Source: Actinomyces lilanjuaniae
Lineage (GTDB): Bacteria > Actinomycetota > Actinomycetes > Actinomycetales > Actinomycetaceae
Length of the DNA: 64,000 nt
Direction: 5' to 3'
Assembly (NCBI RefSeq): GCF_003606385.1
Contig: NZ_CP032514.1
Span: 2,418,001 to 2,482,000, forward strand
Both the position numbers and the translations under genes were made by a program. This document shows positions 17,863 through 27,595 of the stretch, piece after piece (within the stretch, counting starts at the first letter, position 1; every line of letters starts with the position of its first letter). The notes beneath the pieces are model-generated. The model made no database searches. It was not told the DNA's origin and was given only the letters and a program-made list of their open reading frames with translations.

Positions 17863-18582
17863 TCACGGCAGCACCGCAGGAGCGCCGCCCGGCCAGGGGG
17901 TGGTGTCGACGTCGTAGCCGTGGGCGGCGGCGTGGACCAGCCAGTCTGCGGGCAGCCAGCTGCGGTCCACCAGCTGGGGGTGGTCGGGCATGTAACGCGT
18001 CGCCCAGAGCACCAGGACCAGCTCGGCCCACTGCGCCCGCAGCATCCAGCGGGCCGACCCATGGGCATTGGCCGCAGCCATGACCACCTCGCCGGTGGCG
18101 GTGAGCCTGACCTCCTGGACCTCGGCGAAGGGGACCGGCATGACCCCCTCCCCCGTCGCCAGGTAGATGCCGTGGGTGGACACGCTCAGCCGCGCGTCAG
18201 CCACGTGCCTCCACCTCTCCACGGCATCAGCCTGGGCGGCCTGCCGACGGCGCTGGTTGAGGTAGGCCTGGCCACCAAGGAAGGCGGCGCTCAGCGCCAA
18301 CCCCACCGGCCCGCCCGCCAGGAAGAAGCCGCGCGAGGGGTTGTAGGTGGCGTCGCCACGCCGCCACATGAGCATCCTGGCGTCGCAGGTAGCGAGCATG
18401 ACCTCGTCGGATGCAAGAACGAGTCTCACCGGGTCGATGACCGGGGAGACCGGGTTGGGCCGTCTGCCCCTGCGCACAGCCGTGAGCACAGCGGCGGTGT
18501 TCCACCAGACAAAATCCTGCCCGGTCCACTGCCGCCTCGGCAGCGGCTGCGAGCCCCTCCCGGACGGAGGCTGCTGGGTCAC
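17863..18582 (-). CDS. Conserved actinobacterial hypothetical protein
   Basis: A 239-residue protein with one likely membrane stretch (GPVGLALSAAFLGG, about residue 92-106) and a C-terminal half containing SVSTHGIYLATGEGVMPVPFAEVQEV, which looks like a PH-like beta domain. I do not recognise a family. Its ATG overlaps the stop of the histidine phosphatase gene by four bases, so the two form an operon. Confidence 0.7.
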   Translation of the reverse strand: MTQQPPSGRGSQPLPRRQWTGQDFVWWNTAAVLTAVRRGRRPNPVSPVIDPVRLVLASDEVMLATCDARMLMWRRGDATYNPSRGFFLAGGPVGLALSAAFLGGQAYLNQRRRQAAQADAVERWRHVADARLSVSTHGIYLATGEGVMPVPFAEVQEVRLTATGEVVMAAANAHGSARWMLRAQWAELVLVLWATRYMPDHPQLVDRSWLPADWLVHAAAHGYDVDTTPWPGGAPAVLP

Positions 18583-19256
18583 ACCCGGTCCCGAGGTACC
18601 TGGGCAGCCGAGGTACCCGGCGCCATGTCCCGTGCCTGGCGCAGCAGGTCACCCGCAGGCTCCCAGTAGGCCAGTCCCACCAGGGTCGAGTCCTCAAAGG
18701 TCAGGGAGGTCACCGAGGCCAGGGAGCACTGCCGCCGTCGAGGGTCGTGGGCCAGGGGACGCCTCTCCAGGAAGAGCCGCAGGGACCACACGGGCAGCTG
18801 GTGGGAGACCAGCAGGGCCTCGTGCCCCCGGGCAGCCGCCAGCGCGGAGGCGACCGCCGCACGCATGCGCTCCACGATCTCGACGTAGGGCTCCCCCCAG
18901 GAGGGGCGCCACGGATTGACGTAGGAGCGCCACATCCCCGGCTGGGCCAGCACCCAACGGCTGCGACTGACAGCCATGCCCTCAAGGTGGCTGCCCGCCT
19001 CGATCAGCCGCGGATCGGTCCCTGCTGCAAGACCGAAGGCCTGGGCAGTAGGGGCACCGGTCTCCTGGGCACGCTCCAGGGGCGAGGTGATGACATGGGT
19101 GATGTCGTGGTCCGAGGAGGACAGGACGCTGGCAACCTGACGGGCCATCCGCTGACCGAGGGCGGAGAGGTGGTAGCCGGGCAGGCGCCCGTAGAGGACG
19201 CCCTCGGGGTTATAGACCTCGCCGTGGCGCATCAGGTGGATCGTGGTTCGCACCAT
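18579..19256 (-). CDS. Histidine phosphatase family protein (phosphoglycerate mutase-like)
   Basis: The N-terminal motif LMRHGEV carries the phosphate-accepting His, with [12 protein letters not shown] next and [12 protein letters not shown] supplying the second catalytic His. The length of 225 residues is usual. The substrate cannot be deduced. It is the first gene of a two-gene operon. Confidence 0.85.
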   Translation of the reverse strand: MVRTTIHLMRHGEVYNPEGVLYGRLPGYHLSALGQRMARQVASVLSSSDHDITHVITSPLERAQETGAPTAQAFGLAAGTDPRLIEAGSHLEGMAVSRSRWVLAQPGMWRSYVNPWRPSWGEPYVEIVERMRAAVASALAAARGHEALLVSHQLPVWSLRLFLERRPLAHDPRRRQCSLASVTSLTFEDSTLVGLAYWEPAGDLLRQARDMAPGTSAAQVPRDRV

Positions 19257-19386
19257 GGCCCGATTCTCTCACGCCGAGCCAGCAACGCCACCCAGGCCCA
19301 GCACGACCGGCGCACCCAGCCACCAGGGTGCCCGGATGGCGGGCCAGTCCCAGCGCCAGGAACCGGGGTCCCGTATCGTGGGCACT

Positions 19387-20358
19387 ATGACGACTCGCAG
19401 TGCATGGGGTCTCGGTCTGGCAACCGTGACCGACGACGGCAACACCCTCGACGTGTGGTACCCGCGCCCGGTCCTGGGCACCGAGCCTGAGGGCGGCCAC
19501 GCCGACCTCCTGGCCACCCTGACCGCCATGGAGCGCCGTGACGAGGCCAGGGGCGTGCACACGACCGTGGTGCGCACCTGGGCCGACCTGGACGACGCCC
19601 CATTGACGGTGGCGGGAGCCTACCTGCGACTGCACGTCCTGTCCCACAGGCTGTGCCAGCCCAACACCGTCAACCTTGACGGCGTCTTCTCCACCCTCCC
19701 CAACGTGGTGTGGACCTCCGCCGGCCCCTGTCCTGCGGAGGACTTCGAGGAGACCCGCACCCGGCTTCTAGCGGCCCTGGGACGCCCCGCCCAGGTGCTG
19801 TCGGTGGACAAGTTCCCCCGGATGACGGACTACGTCCTGCCCTCGGGCGTGCGTATCGGCAACGCGGCGAACGTGCGCCTGGGCGCCTACCTCGCCGAGG
19901 GGACGACTGTCATGCACGCGGGCTTCGTCAACTACAACGCGGGCACGCTGGGGCGCTCCATGGTGGAGGGCCGTATCTCCCAGGGGGTCGTCGTCGGTGA
20001 CGGCTCGGATATCGGTGGCGGCGCCTCGACGATGGGGGTGCTGTCCAGCGGGGGGAGCCAGCAGGTCTCCCTGGGGGAGCGCTGCCTTCTAGGCGCCAAC
20101 TCCGGGCTCGGTATCCCGCTGGGTGACGACTGCGTGGTCGAGGCCGGCCTGTACCTCACTGCTGGCACCAAGGTCTCCCTCATGCCACAGGGCGGGGTGG
20201 TCCCCGGGCAGCACGGCCTGTTCAAGGAGCCACGCGTGGTGACCGCCCGCGAGCTCGCGGGCGCCTCCAACGTCCTGTTCCGGCGCAACTCCCAGTCTGG
20301 GGCTGTGGAGGCACTGGCACGCGGCGGCAAGGACATCGAGCTCGGCACCAGTCAGTAG
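19387..20358 (+). CDS. dapD: Tetrahydropyridine-2,6-dicarboxylate N-succinyltransferase DapD
   Basis: Succinylates tetrahydrodipicolinate in the lysine/diaminopimelate pathway. This 323-residue protein is of the actinobacterial type, with a left-handed beta-helix of hexapeptides ([29 protein letters not shown]) and [26 protein letters not shown] 19387 gives [14 protein letters not shown], the expected N-terminus. dapC, which acts next in the pathway, is about 5 kb downstream on the opposite strand. Confidence 0.94.
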   Translation: MTTRSAWGLGLATVTDDGNTLDVWYPRPVLGTEPEGGHADLLATLTAMERRDEARGVHTTVVRTWADLDDAPLTVAGAYLRLHVLSHRLCQPNTVNLDGVFSTLPNVVWTSAGPCPAEDFEETRTRLLAALGRPAQVLSVDKFPRMTDYVLPSGVRIGNAANVRLGAYLAEGTTVMHAGFVNYNAGTLGRSMVEGRISQGVVVGDGSDIGGGASTMGVLSSGGSQQVSLGERCLLGANSGLGIPLGDDCVVEAGLYLTAGTKVSLMPQGGVVPGQHGLFKEPRVVTARELAGASNVLFRRNSQSGAVEALARGGKDIELGTSQ

Positions 20359-20380
20359 ACGGGACCGCAGACGGGACGGC

Positions 20381-20416
20381 ACCGTGGCCGGGTCGACCAC
20401 CAGCCCCGGCCACGGT
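20381..20416. terminator. Hairpin between dapD and methyltransferase gene
   Basis: A perfect 12-bp stem (ACCGTGGCCGGG with CCCGGCCACGGT) and a 12-base loop lie between two convergent genes. It is probably a bidirectional terminator without a T-tract. Confidence 0.65.
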
Positions 20417-20451
20417 GAGGGAGCGCGACGCCCCGCAGCACCCCCGCCCGC

Positions 20452-21345
20452 TCAGACCTGTGGCTTGTGGGCGACGACGACGATACCCACCATGTCCTTC
20501 TCGTAGCGCTTGAAGGTGCGACGCATCCCCAGGATCCTCTGGCGTAGCGGCCTGTCCCGTGCCACGTTGCGCAGGATCCGCAGGACCCCGCCCAGGCCCT
20601 CGTCGCGGACGTTACGGCTCATCTTGAGCAGGGCCATCGGCGCCGTACCCACCCAGTCCACCTCCAGGCCTGCCTCCTCCAGCAGCCGCCTCCAGGCGGC
20701 AGCAGTCATGGGACGGGCGTTGACATGGATGGCACGAGCCAGGTCCTGGCGCAGCTGGGTGTAGTAGGCCTGGTCAATGTCATCAGGGACGACACCCAGC
20801 TCGTGGATGGCGTAGCGGCCTCCGGGCCGCAGCACACGGACAGCCTCGGCCACGATCTCCGCCTTGCCCTTGTCCCCTTGCATGGTGAGCATGGCCTCAC
20901 CGACGACAACGTCCGCGCTGGCGTCGGCAAGTCCGGTCCGAGCCGCCTCCCCCTGCCGGACGCTACCGCGGCTACCGACCACGGCTGCCACCCGTCGCGC
21001 TGCGTCAGGGTCGCGGTCAATGGCGGTATAGGAGGCGGGAGCAGCCTTGATGATCTCGGCGGCGGTGCGCCCCAGCCCAGGCGCAAGCTCGACGACGTCG
21101 GCACCACTGAGGCCAGCGTGCTCCAGCATGGCTGCTGACAGCGCTGCACCACCGGGGCGCAGGACACGCTTGCCAGCGCGGGCAAGCACCCAGTGACCGG
21201 GAGCGGAGGACACCGGCCGGTCGGCGTAGGGCAGGGGAGGCTCGCTGCCCTGTGCAGGGGCGGAGCCGCTAGGAGCCGGGCTGGCGGTCGGGCGTCCAGG
21301 AGTCTCGTCTCCGGGGGTCTCGGGGGCAGGGCGCTGCTGAGTCAT
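20452..21345 (-). CDS. Class I SAM-dependent methyltransferase
   Basis: Methyltransferase fold of 297 residues with motif I VVELAPGLGRTA, acidic loop TAIDRDPDA and VVVGEAML, and motif III VLRPGGRYAIHELG. The N-terminal 45 residues are Pro/Ser-rich. The substrate is unknown; nothing nearby narrows it. It is transcribed in the same direction as gltA, 85 bp downstream of it. Confidence 0.85.
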   Translation of the reverse strand: MTQQRPAPETPGDETPGRPTASPAPSGSAPAQGSEPPLPYADRPVSSAPGHWVLARAGKRVLRPGGAALSAAMLEHAGLSGADVVELAPGLGRTAAEIIKAAPASYTAIDRDPDAARRVAAVVGSRGSVRQGEAARTGLADASADVVVGEAMLTMQGDKGKAEIVAEAVRVLRPGGRYAIHELGVVPDDIDQAYYTQLRQDLARAIHVNARPMTAAAWRRLLEEAGLEVDWVGTAPMALLKMSRNVRDEGLGGVLRILRNVARDRPLRQRILGMRRTFKRYEKDMVGIVVVAHKPQV

Positions 21346-21430
21346 ATGGATAGTCTAACCTCAGGCAACCGGCTGTCCCAGGCCCTGCCAACCTTTCTGG
21401 ACCCCGCCGCCCTGAGCGGGAGGGACGCCC

Positions 21431-22879
21431 TCAGACCCGGGGAACCCGGTCCAGGGCCGCCTCGCCCGCACGGGTGGCCGGGTAGTCACCGTGCGCGTGG
21501 CGACGGCGGTGCATGGCCACGTAATGGCGCTCGGTGTAGCCGTCGTAGACCTGGCGGGGGCGGCCGATACGCTTGGTCGGGTCGGCGATCATCTCGCGGT
21601 ACTGGGCGATCCAGCCAGGCAGCCGCCCCAGGGCGAACAACGGGGTGAACATCTTGGTGGGGAAGCCCATGGCCTGGTAGATGAGCCCTGTGTAGAAGTC
21701 CACGTTGGGGTAGAGCCTGCGGGAGACGAAGTAGTCGTCGCGCAAGGCGACCTCCTCTAGCTCCATGGCGATCTCCAACTTCCGGTCCCCGTCGCTGCTG
21801 CCCAGCCGGGCCAGGACGTCGTGGGCGGTCTCCTTGACGATGGCCGCACGCGGGTCGTAGTTCTTGTAGACCCGGTGACCAAAACCCATGAGCCGCACGC
21901 CGTCCTCCCTGTCCTTGACCTTACGGACAAACTCCGAGGTGGACATGCCCGAGGACTGGATCGTGTCCAGCATGCGCAGCACGGCCTCGTTCGCGCCCCC
22001 GTGGAGCGGGCCGGACAGGGCTCCGACCCCCGCTGCCACCGAGGCGTACATGTTGGCGTCGGAGGAGCCCACCAGGCGTACCGTGGAGGTAGAGCAGTTC
22101 TGCTCGTGGTCAGCATGGAGGATGAGCAGCATATCCAGCGCTCGCACCACGACCGGGTCGATGTCGTAGGACTGATAGGGCATACCAAAGGTCAGGCGGA
22201 GGAAGTCCTCGACGTAGGCGCGCTGGGGGTCCGGGTAGAGCAGGGGCAGGCCGACGGCACGGCGCGCGATGTAACTGATCATGGTGGGTACCTTGGCCAG
22301 CAGCAGGACGGTCGCCAGCTCGCGCTCGTAGGGGACGTGCGGGTCAAGGGTGTCCTCGTAGTAGGTGGCCAGGCCTGAGATACCCGCCTGGAGGATAGCC
22401 ATCGGATGCCCCGAGGAGGGGAAGGAGGTGAAGAAGCTGCGGAAGTCCTCGTGCAGCAGGCGGTGGCGCTTGATACGGCGGTCCATGCGCTCGAAGGCCT
22501 CGCGGTCAGGCAGCTCGCCGTAGATGAGCAGGTAGGCGACCTCCAGGAAGGTTGAGGACTTGGCCAGCTCCTCGATCGGGTAGCCACGGTAGCGCAGGAT
22601 CCCGGCCGCACCGTCGATATAGGTGATCTGCGAGGTACAGGACGCCGTGTTGGTGAAACCAGGGTCTAGGGTCACCATCCCGGTGCCGGCCAGGAGGCGG
22701 GAGACACTCAGCCCGTCCGAGCCGTCCGTGGCAGGTACGCGGGGCAGCTCCAGCTCCTGGGAACCGACCGTGAGCAGACCCGAGGTCGTGACAGCACCCT
22801 CAGCAGGGCCGCCAGGGGCAGACAACGCGGCTGCCTGACCTTCCGGCTGTGAGGGCGCAGTAGGGGACGTGCTCGTCAT
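21431..22879 (-). CDS. gltA: Citrate synthase
   Basis: Condenses oxaloacetate and acetyl-CoA. The start at 22879 ([11 protein letters not shown]) has GAGGAGG upstream; the longer frame above it is not needed. Type II citrate synthase hallmarks include [73 protein letters not shown] and the C-terminal [16 protein letters not shown]. The first 55 residues are a low-complexity extension. 482 residues. Confidence 0.95.
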   Translation of the reverse strand: MTSTSPTAPSQPEGQAAALSAPGGPAEGAVTTSGLLTVGSQELELPRVPATDGSDGLSVSRLLAGTGMVTLDPGFTNTASCTSQITYIDGAAGILRYRGYPIEELAKSSTFLEVAYLLIYGELPDREAFERMDRRIKRHRLLHEDFRSFFTSFPSSGHPMAILQAGISGLATYYEDTLDPHVPYERELATVLLLAKVPTMISYIARRAVGLPLLYPDPQRAYVEDFLRLTFGMPYQSYDIDPVVVRALDMLLILHADHEQNCSTSTVRLVGSSDANMYASVAAGVGALSGPLHGGANEAVLRMLDTIQSSGMSTSEFVRKVKDREDGVRLMGFGHRVYKNYDPRAAIVKETAHDVLARLGSSDGDRKLEIAMELEEVALRDDYFVSRRLYPNVDFYTGLIYQAMGFPTKMFTPLFALGRLPGWIAQYREMIADPTKRIGRPRQVYDGYTERHYVAMHRRRHAHGDYPATRAGEAALDRVPRV

Positions 22880-23096
22880 GATGCCTCCTCGGTCATCGGC
22901 TCCGGGCCGACGGTGTGCCTGGGCCAGCGTGCGCTGCACGATGCGCTGCAAGCAGGCCGGTCTCATGCTCCCCGGGCAGGAGGCCCGGGGTATCGGCCCT
23001 ACTCTACGGGCTCTCGGGACCTTCCGGCTTCCGTGTCCGCCCCTGGCACGGCTCGGGGCTGGCCCCAGCCTCCTCAGCCCCGACGAGTCAGGTCCG

Positions 23097-23430
23097 GCTC
23101 GCCCTGGAGCCAGTCGGCCCAACCGCTCCCCAGGCCAACAGCACACAGCCGGCCAGGACCGCCCCCGCCCCCGCGCGACAGCCCCCGTAAAGCCCAGCGG
23201 CAGCCCCTAGAGGGACGACCCTCGGCAACAGCTCCCGACAACAACCCCCGCAAAACCCCCCAACAACTCAAACAACTCGCCCCACCACCCCACACACCCC
23301 ATAGAAAACACCAAGCAACCCCAGAGACACAGCCACAAACACCCACAAGAACCCACAACAAGACCACCGGAACACCGCCCCGCCCCCACACAACCCCACC
23401 CCGAGTTCTTTACCCCACCCCAAAGAACTC
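23097..23430. repeat. Direct repeat R1 (about 335 bp), left flank of AlbA-type gene
   Basis: Nearly identical to 25131-25467, differing mainly in lengths of C or G runs. About 180 bases in its right half are strikingly poor in G and T on the + strand. It ends with the inverted repeat GAGTTCTTT...AAAGAACTC (23403-23430). No protein-coding function is evident. With R2 it brackets one gene, like a duplication-mediated insertion. Confidence 0.85.
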
Positions 23431-23444
23431 TACAGTTAGGGGCC
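23403..23444 (+). promoter_or_regulatory. Inverted repeat and -10-like box before AlbA-type gene
   Basis: The 9-bp inverted repeat GAGTTCTTT/AAAGAACTC is followed by TACAGT at 23431-23436 and then, eight bases later, by the ATG. That spacing leaves no room for a ribosome-binding site and suggests a leaderless mRNA, with the inverted repeat as an operator. Confidence 0.45.
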
Positions 23445-25126
23445 ATGCAGGAGATCGTGCGCAGAGCCCTGGACGCCATCCGGAGCGGCGCCACTGCGGA
23501 CAGCCAGGAAAGCCAGCACCTGGACCTCAAGGAGGACCCTGCCCGCATCCCTCAGTTCCTAGGCAACCCCGATGCCAAGCGCGTCGAGGTCCTGCTTGAC
23601 ACCGCCATCTGCCTGGCCAACGCTGACGGCGAGTCCTTCATCGTCCTCGGCGTGGCAGACAAGGTCCCCGGTCCACAGGCCCTGACCGGCACCGACGCTG
23701 ACCCTGCGGACATCGCCCAGAAGATCTTCTCCCGCTCACGGCCGAACCTGACTGTCGAGGCCTGGGCTGAGGTCTACGCGGGAGCCCGACTGGTCATTAT
23801 CCGCGTCCCGCAGGGGCTGTCGGTCTACGCCCGAAGGAACGGGGCCGCGTCAATCCGTCAGGGGACATCCTGCCTCCCCCTGGGGGAGGACCGTCGCCGT
23901 CAGCTGGCCTTCCACCGAGCCAACCCGGACCACACCGCCCTACCCTCCCAGCTGTCGATACCAGATCTTGACCAGGAGGCGCTGACGCGGGGGCGGGTCC
24001 TGTTCACCGCGCAGCATCCCGACCGGACTGTCGGCTCCGACCGCGAGCTTCTGACGCTCCTCGGCCTGCTCACCCCCGGGGCACTCTCCTGCGCGCCGCG
24101 GAGATCCTCTTCGGCCGCAGGACCCTCAGCCTGCCCCTGGCCCGCCATGTCTACCGCCCATTCCCTGGCGGAGAACCTTCCCAGGAGGAAGTGACCGAGC
24201 CGGCGATCCTGGCGATCCAGTCGTTGCTGGCCCGCATCAAGGCTCATTCCGACCCCGAGGCCGACCGGATCGACCTGCCCACGGGACAGGAGCGCCCACT
24301 GCCTGACTTTCCCTTCGACGCCGTGGACGAGGTCGTCCTCAACGCCTTTGCCCACAGGGACTGGTCACTGACAACCGCCGTCGTCGTCGACCAGTCGCCC
24401 CAGACGCTACGTGTGCACTCCCCCGGCGGCCTGCCCCTGGGAGTTCGCGCCGACCGCCTGCTGCGTACCCCGTCAACACCGCGCAACCCCGTTCTCATGC
24501 AGGCTCTGCACCGACTGGGTCTTGTCGAGGAGACATCGCGCGGTTTTGACCGAATGTGGGTCTCGATGCTGACTGCAGGCCGACCGGTCCCAGACATTGA
24601 CACTGACGACTTCCATGTTGACGTCACCTTCACCGCAACAGGGACCGACTCCCACTTTGTCCGCGCTCTGGCCGTGCTCGTCCCGCTCTTTGCCGAGGGC
24701 GTGGTACGCAACGTCAACACGCTTCTCGTCCTGCGCCACCTTCTTGGAGCGACGACGCTTACGAGCGCGACCGCAGGCCACCTGCTCCAGGCAGGACCCG
24801 CCGAGTGCCAGGAGATTCTCGACTGGCTGGTCAGCGTCGACCTGCTGGAGCAGAATCCCGGCTCCTCCACCTGGGTGCTCGCAGACCGTTGCAGAAAGGC
24901 GCTAGGCAGCGCGCAGGTCGCCGTCCCCCTGCACCAGGACGTGGAGAACTGGATCCTTGACGCTATCAAGCACGCCCCCGTCACCAACCGTCAGGTCGTA
25001 GCAGCAACCGGTGCAGCACCAAAGACAGTCACAGACATGCTCCGCCACCTGAGCGTCACGGGAGCAATCGAGAAGGATCCTGACGGCCCTCAGCGAGGTC
25101 CGACCGTACGCTGGCGCGCGCGATAG
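23445..25126 (+). CDS. AlbA/Schlafen-type ATP-binding transcriptional regulator (one apparent 1-base loss)
   Basis: Restoring one G in the run 24078-24081 joins two frames into about 560 residues. The N-terminal part is an AlbA_2 (Schlafen) domain (HLDLKEDPARIP, ICLANADGESFIVLGVAD, SIRQGTSCLPLG). The middle has a GHKL-type ATP site (VDEVVLNAFAHRDW, VHSPGGLPLGV, RNPVLMQALHRLGLVEE), as in RecG-like helicase-related proteins. The end carries winged-helix segments (TNRQVVAATGAAPKTVTDML). Such proteins occur near defence and mobile genes; the target is unknown. It is flanked by repeats R1 and R2. Confidence 0.78.
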
Positions 25127-25130
25127 CCGG

Positions 25131-25467
25131 GCTCGCCCGGGAGCCAGTCGGCCCAACCGCTCCCCAGGCCAACAGCACACAGCCGGCCAGGACCGCCCCC
25201 GCCCCCCCCGCGCGACAGCCCCCGTAAAGCCCAGCGGCAGCCCCTAGAGGGACGACCCTCGGCAACAGCTCCCGACAACAACCCCCGCAAAACCCCCAAC
25301 AACTCAAACAACTCGCCCCACCACCCCACACACCCATAGAAAACACCAAGCAACCCCAGAGACACAGCCACAAACACCCACAAGAACCCACAACAAGACC
25401 ACCGGAACACCGCCCCGCCCCCACACAACCCCCACCCCGAGTTCTTTACCCCCACCCCAAAGAACTC
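25131..25467. repeat. Direct repeat R2 (about 337 bp), right flank of AlbA-type gene
   Basis: Second copy of R1, beginning four bases after the AlbA-type gene stops and ending with the same inverted repeat (25439-25467). The stretch from here to dapC (25468-25595) holds nothing I recognise. Confidence 0.85.
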
Positions 25468-25595
25468 ACCCGGGGTGCCCGCCCCGGCAGGGTGGGGTCT
25501 CGTCAGGCCGACCGCAGGAGAAGGAAGGCGGCAGCAAAGACATCCTCTCCACCAAAGTCACAGGAGAATGAGACAGGGCTGCAAGGCCCCGCCCG

Positions 25596-26801
25596 TCAGG
25601 ACCGGAAGAGGTCAGCGGCCTGGGACGTGCGAAGGCGGGCGGTGGCCGCAGCTACCCTCTCATCGGTACCGGTCAGTGACATGCGCACACGCCCGACACC
25701 AGCCTGCCCGTAGAAGTCACCGGGGGCGACGACGATCCCCAGCTCAGCGAAGGCCCCCACCATGTCATAGGCGCTCATGGACGGCGGCCCGGACAGCCAC
25801 AGGTACAGCCCGGCCACCGACTGCGGGTCGTTGACGAGCCCCACTGCGTCAGTGGCCTCCAACAGGGTCTCGCGACGTGCCCGGTAGAGCGCCTTCTGGG
25901 CCTCCACGTGCACCTCGTCGTCAAGGACGGCCGCCGCAGCAGCCTGGACAGGGGCGGGCACCAGCAGGCCCGCATGCTTGCGGACCTCGGTGACCGCAGA
26001 GACGAGCACCGGATCCCCGGCAAGGAAGGCTGCCCGGTAGCCCGCCAGGTTGGACTGCTTGGACAGTGAGTACAGGACCAGCAGCCCGCTGCGCCCCTGC
26101 GGCCCGGCAACCTGCGGGTCCAGGAGGCTGGGAACCGCGCTGCTGGCCCAGGGCTCCTCCCAGGCCAGCTCGGCGTAGCACTCGTCGGAGGCGACGACAG
26201 CACCCCGCGCCCTGGCCCAGGCCACGACCCGGGCCATCTGCTCCACGCCCAGGACATGGCCGTCGGGGTTGCCAGGGCTGTTGAGCCACACCATGGACAC
26301 CCGCGCCTGGTTGTCAACGTCCCACGACTCAGGGTCGGCGTCGGTGTCCACAGGCACCGGGACGGCCCCGGCGATGCGGGCTCCCACGTCGTAGGTGGGG
26401 TAGGCGGTACGCGGGTGGAGGACGAGGTCGCCCGGGCCCGCTCCCAGCTGGAGGGGCAGGAGCGCCACGGACTCCTTGGAGCCGATGGTGGGCAGGACCT
26501 CCTCGCTGGTCAGCCCGGGAACCGCACGACGCCGGGCCATCCAGCGGATAAAGGCCCCACGCAGGCGCGAGGTGCCCACCGCCGTGGGGTAGCCGGGCGC
26601 GTCGGCAGCCTGGGCAAGAGCAGCCTGGGCGATCCCGGGAGTCGGGTCCACCGGCGTCCCCACCGCTAGGTCGACGACACCGTCAGGGTGCTCAGCCGCA
26701 CGCGCTCGGTAGGGATGCAGGCTGTCCCAGGGAAAGTCAGGCAGGGCGAGGGGCCGAGGAAGACGGGCAGGGGCCAGGGGCCCAGCAGAAGCGGGACGCA
26801 T
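25596..26801 (-). CDS. dapC: Succinyldiaminopimelate transaminase DapC
   Basis: PLP-dependent class I/II aminotransferase of 401 residues. It carries WLNSPGNPDGHVLG, SDECYAELAW and the Schiff-base Lys in YSLSKQSNLAGYR, followed by the Arg of VGRVRMSLTG. This set, together with the gene order dapC after fdxA, is the usual actinobacterial lysine-pathway arrangement. It begins 65 bp beyond fdxA. Confidence 0.9.
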   Translation of the reverse strand: MRPASAGPLAPARLPRPLALPDFPWDSLHPYRARAAEHPDGVVDLAVGTPVDPTPGIAQAALAQAADAPGYPTAVGTSRLRGAFIRWMARRRAVPGLTSEEVLPTIGSKESVALLPLQLGAGPGDLVLHPRTAYPTYDVGARIAGAVPVPVDTDADPESWDVDNQARVSMVWLNSPGNPDGHVLGVEQMARVVAWARARGAVVASDECYAELAWEEPWASSAVPSLLDPQVAGPQGRSGLLVLYSLSKQSNLAGYRAAFLAGDPVLVSAVTEVRKHAGLLVPAPVQAAAAAVLDDEVHVEAQKALYRARRETLLEATDAVGLVNDPQSVAGLYLWLSGPPSMSAYDMVGAFAELGIVVAPGDFYGQAGVGRVRMSLTGTDERVAAATARLRTSQAADLFRS

Positions 26802-26866
26802 AGGCGGTATTCTCGCTCACGGGGCCGGGCACGTCACAGGCACCTCGCCGCAGCGCCACCCGCCGG

Positions 26867-27220
26867 TCAGGCGTAGCCGTTGGCCTGCCTCCACTCCTCG
26901 TTCTGCGGCGGCAGAACTGCGATCATAGGGTCATCATAGGGCTGGGGACCCACGGCCTGCGCCCCACCGGGTGAGCCCAGACCCCGTAGCTCAAAGAAGT
27001 CGATGTTCGCCCTGGCGTAGTCCTCCCACTCCTCGGGGACGTCGTCCTCGTAGAAGATGGCCTCCGTGGGGCACACCGGCTCGCAGGCACCGCAGTCCAC
27101 GCACTCGTCGGCATTGATGTAGAGGCTGCGCTCACCCTCATAGATACAGTCCACGGGGCACTCGTCAACGCACGCACGGTCCTTGACGTCGACACAAGGC
27201 TGGGCGATGACGTAGGTCAT
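26867..27220 (-). CDS. fdxA: 7Fe ferredoxin FdxA
   Basis: A 117-residue ferredoxin with CVDVKDRACVDECPVDC and CVDCGACEPVCPTEAI, giving the Cys pattern for one 3Fe-4S and one 4Fe-4S cluster. The tail is acidic. It is an electron carrier and lies upstream of dapC on the same strand, probably co-transcribed. Confidence 0.93.
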   Translation of the reverse strand: MTYVIAQPCVDVKDRACVDECPVDCIYEGERSLYINADECVDCGACEPVCPTEAIFYEDDVPEEWEDYARANIDFFELRGLGSPGGAQAVGPQPYDDPMIAVLPPQNEEWRQANGYA

Positions 27221-27595
27221 GGCAGCGGCATCCTCTCACCTCGGCGGGATGTGCCGCCCGCAGGGAGCGGCACGCCTGTACGGCACCAGTATCCTCCCCC
27301 ACCACCGGCCAGCCCAAGACAGGCGGACGTGGCCGTGAGCACTGGGGCCACGAACCCACCGCCCCCAAGGTCGCGCCCCAAGGTCGTGACAGCACGGGCA
27401 CAGCACAGATGCGGGGACCGCCCCGTCCGGTCGGGCGCACCGTCACCACCCCACCAGCCGGGACCCAGAGCCGTCTCAGTGCTCTCGGTCACGACGTCCA
27501 TGGCGGTCGCGTAGTCAGAGGTTCGACGTTGGTGCCAAGAAGACAGCACGCTTCTCGTCCTTCTCCGGGTGGTCAGAGGCCTACAGGGGGAGCGC
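27221..27595. other. Intergenic stretch without recognisable gene
   Basis: About 375 bases between the fdxA start and the 3' end of the VanW-like gene. Open frames here are compositional; no tRNA, hairpin terminator or small conserved protein was recognised. It should contain the fdxA promoter. Confidence 0.5.

Noticed and set aside
23097..25467. Insertion sequence or composite transposon
   Set aside because: There is no transposase, the repeats are direct and have no terminal inverted repeats or target duplications that I can see.
27516..27545. tRNA T-loop-like GGTTCGA
   Set aside because: No acceptor, D-arm or anticodon stem can be built around it. No other tRNA was seen in the window.
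27217..27549. Minus-strand ORF in the fdxA upstream gap
   Set aside because: Composition is Gly/Trp/Cys-rich without recognisable domain or ribosome-binding site.
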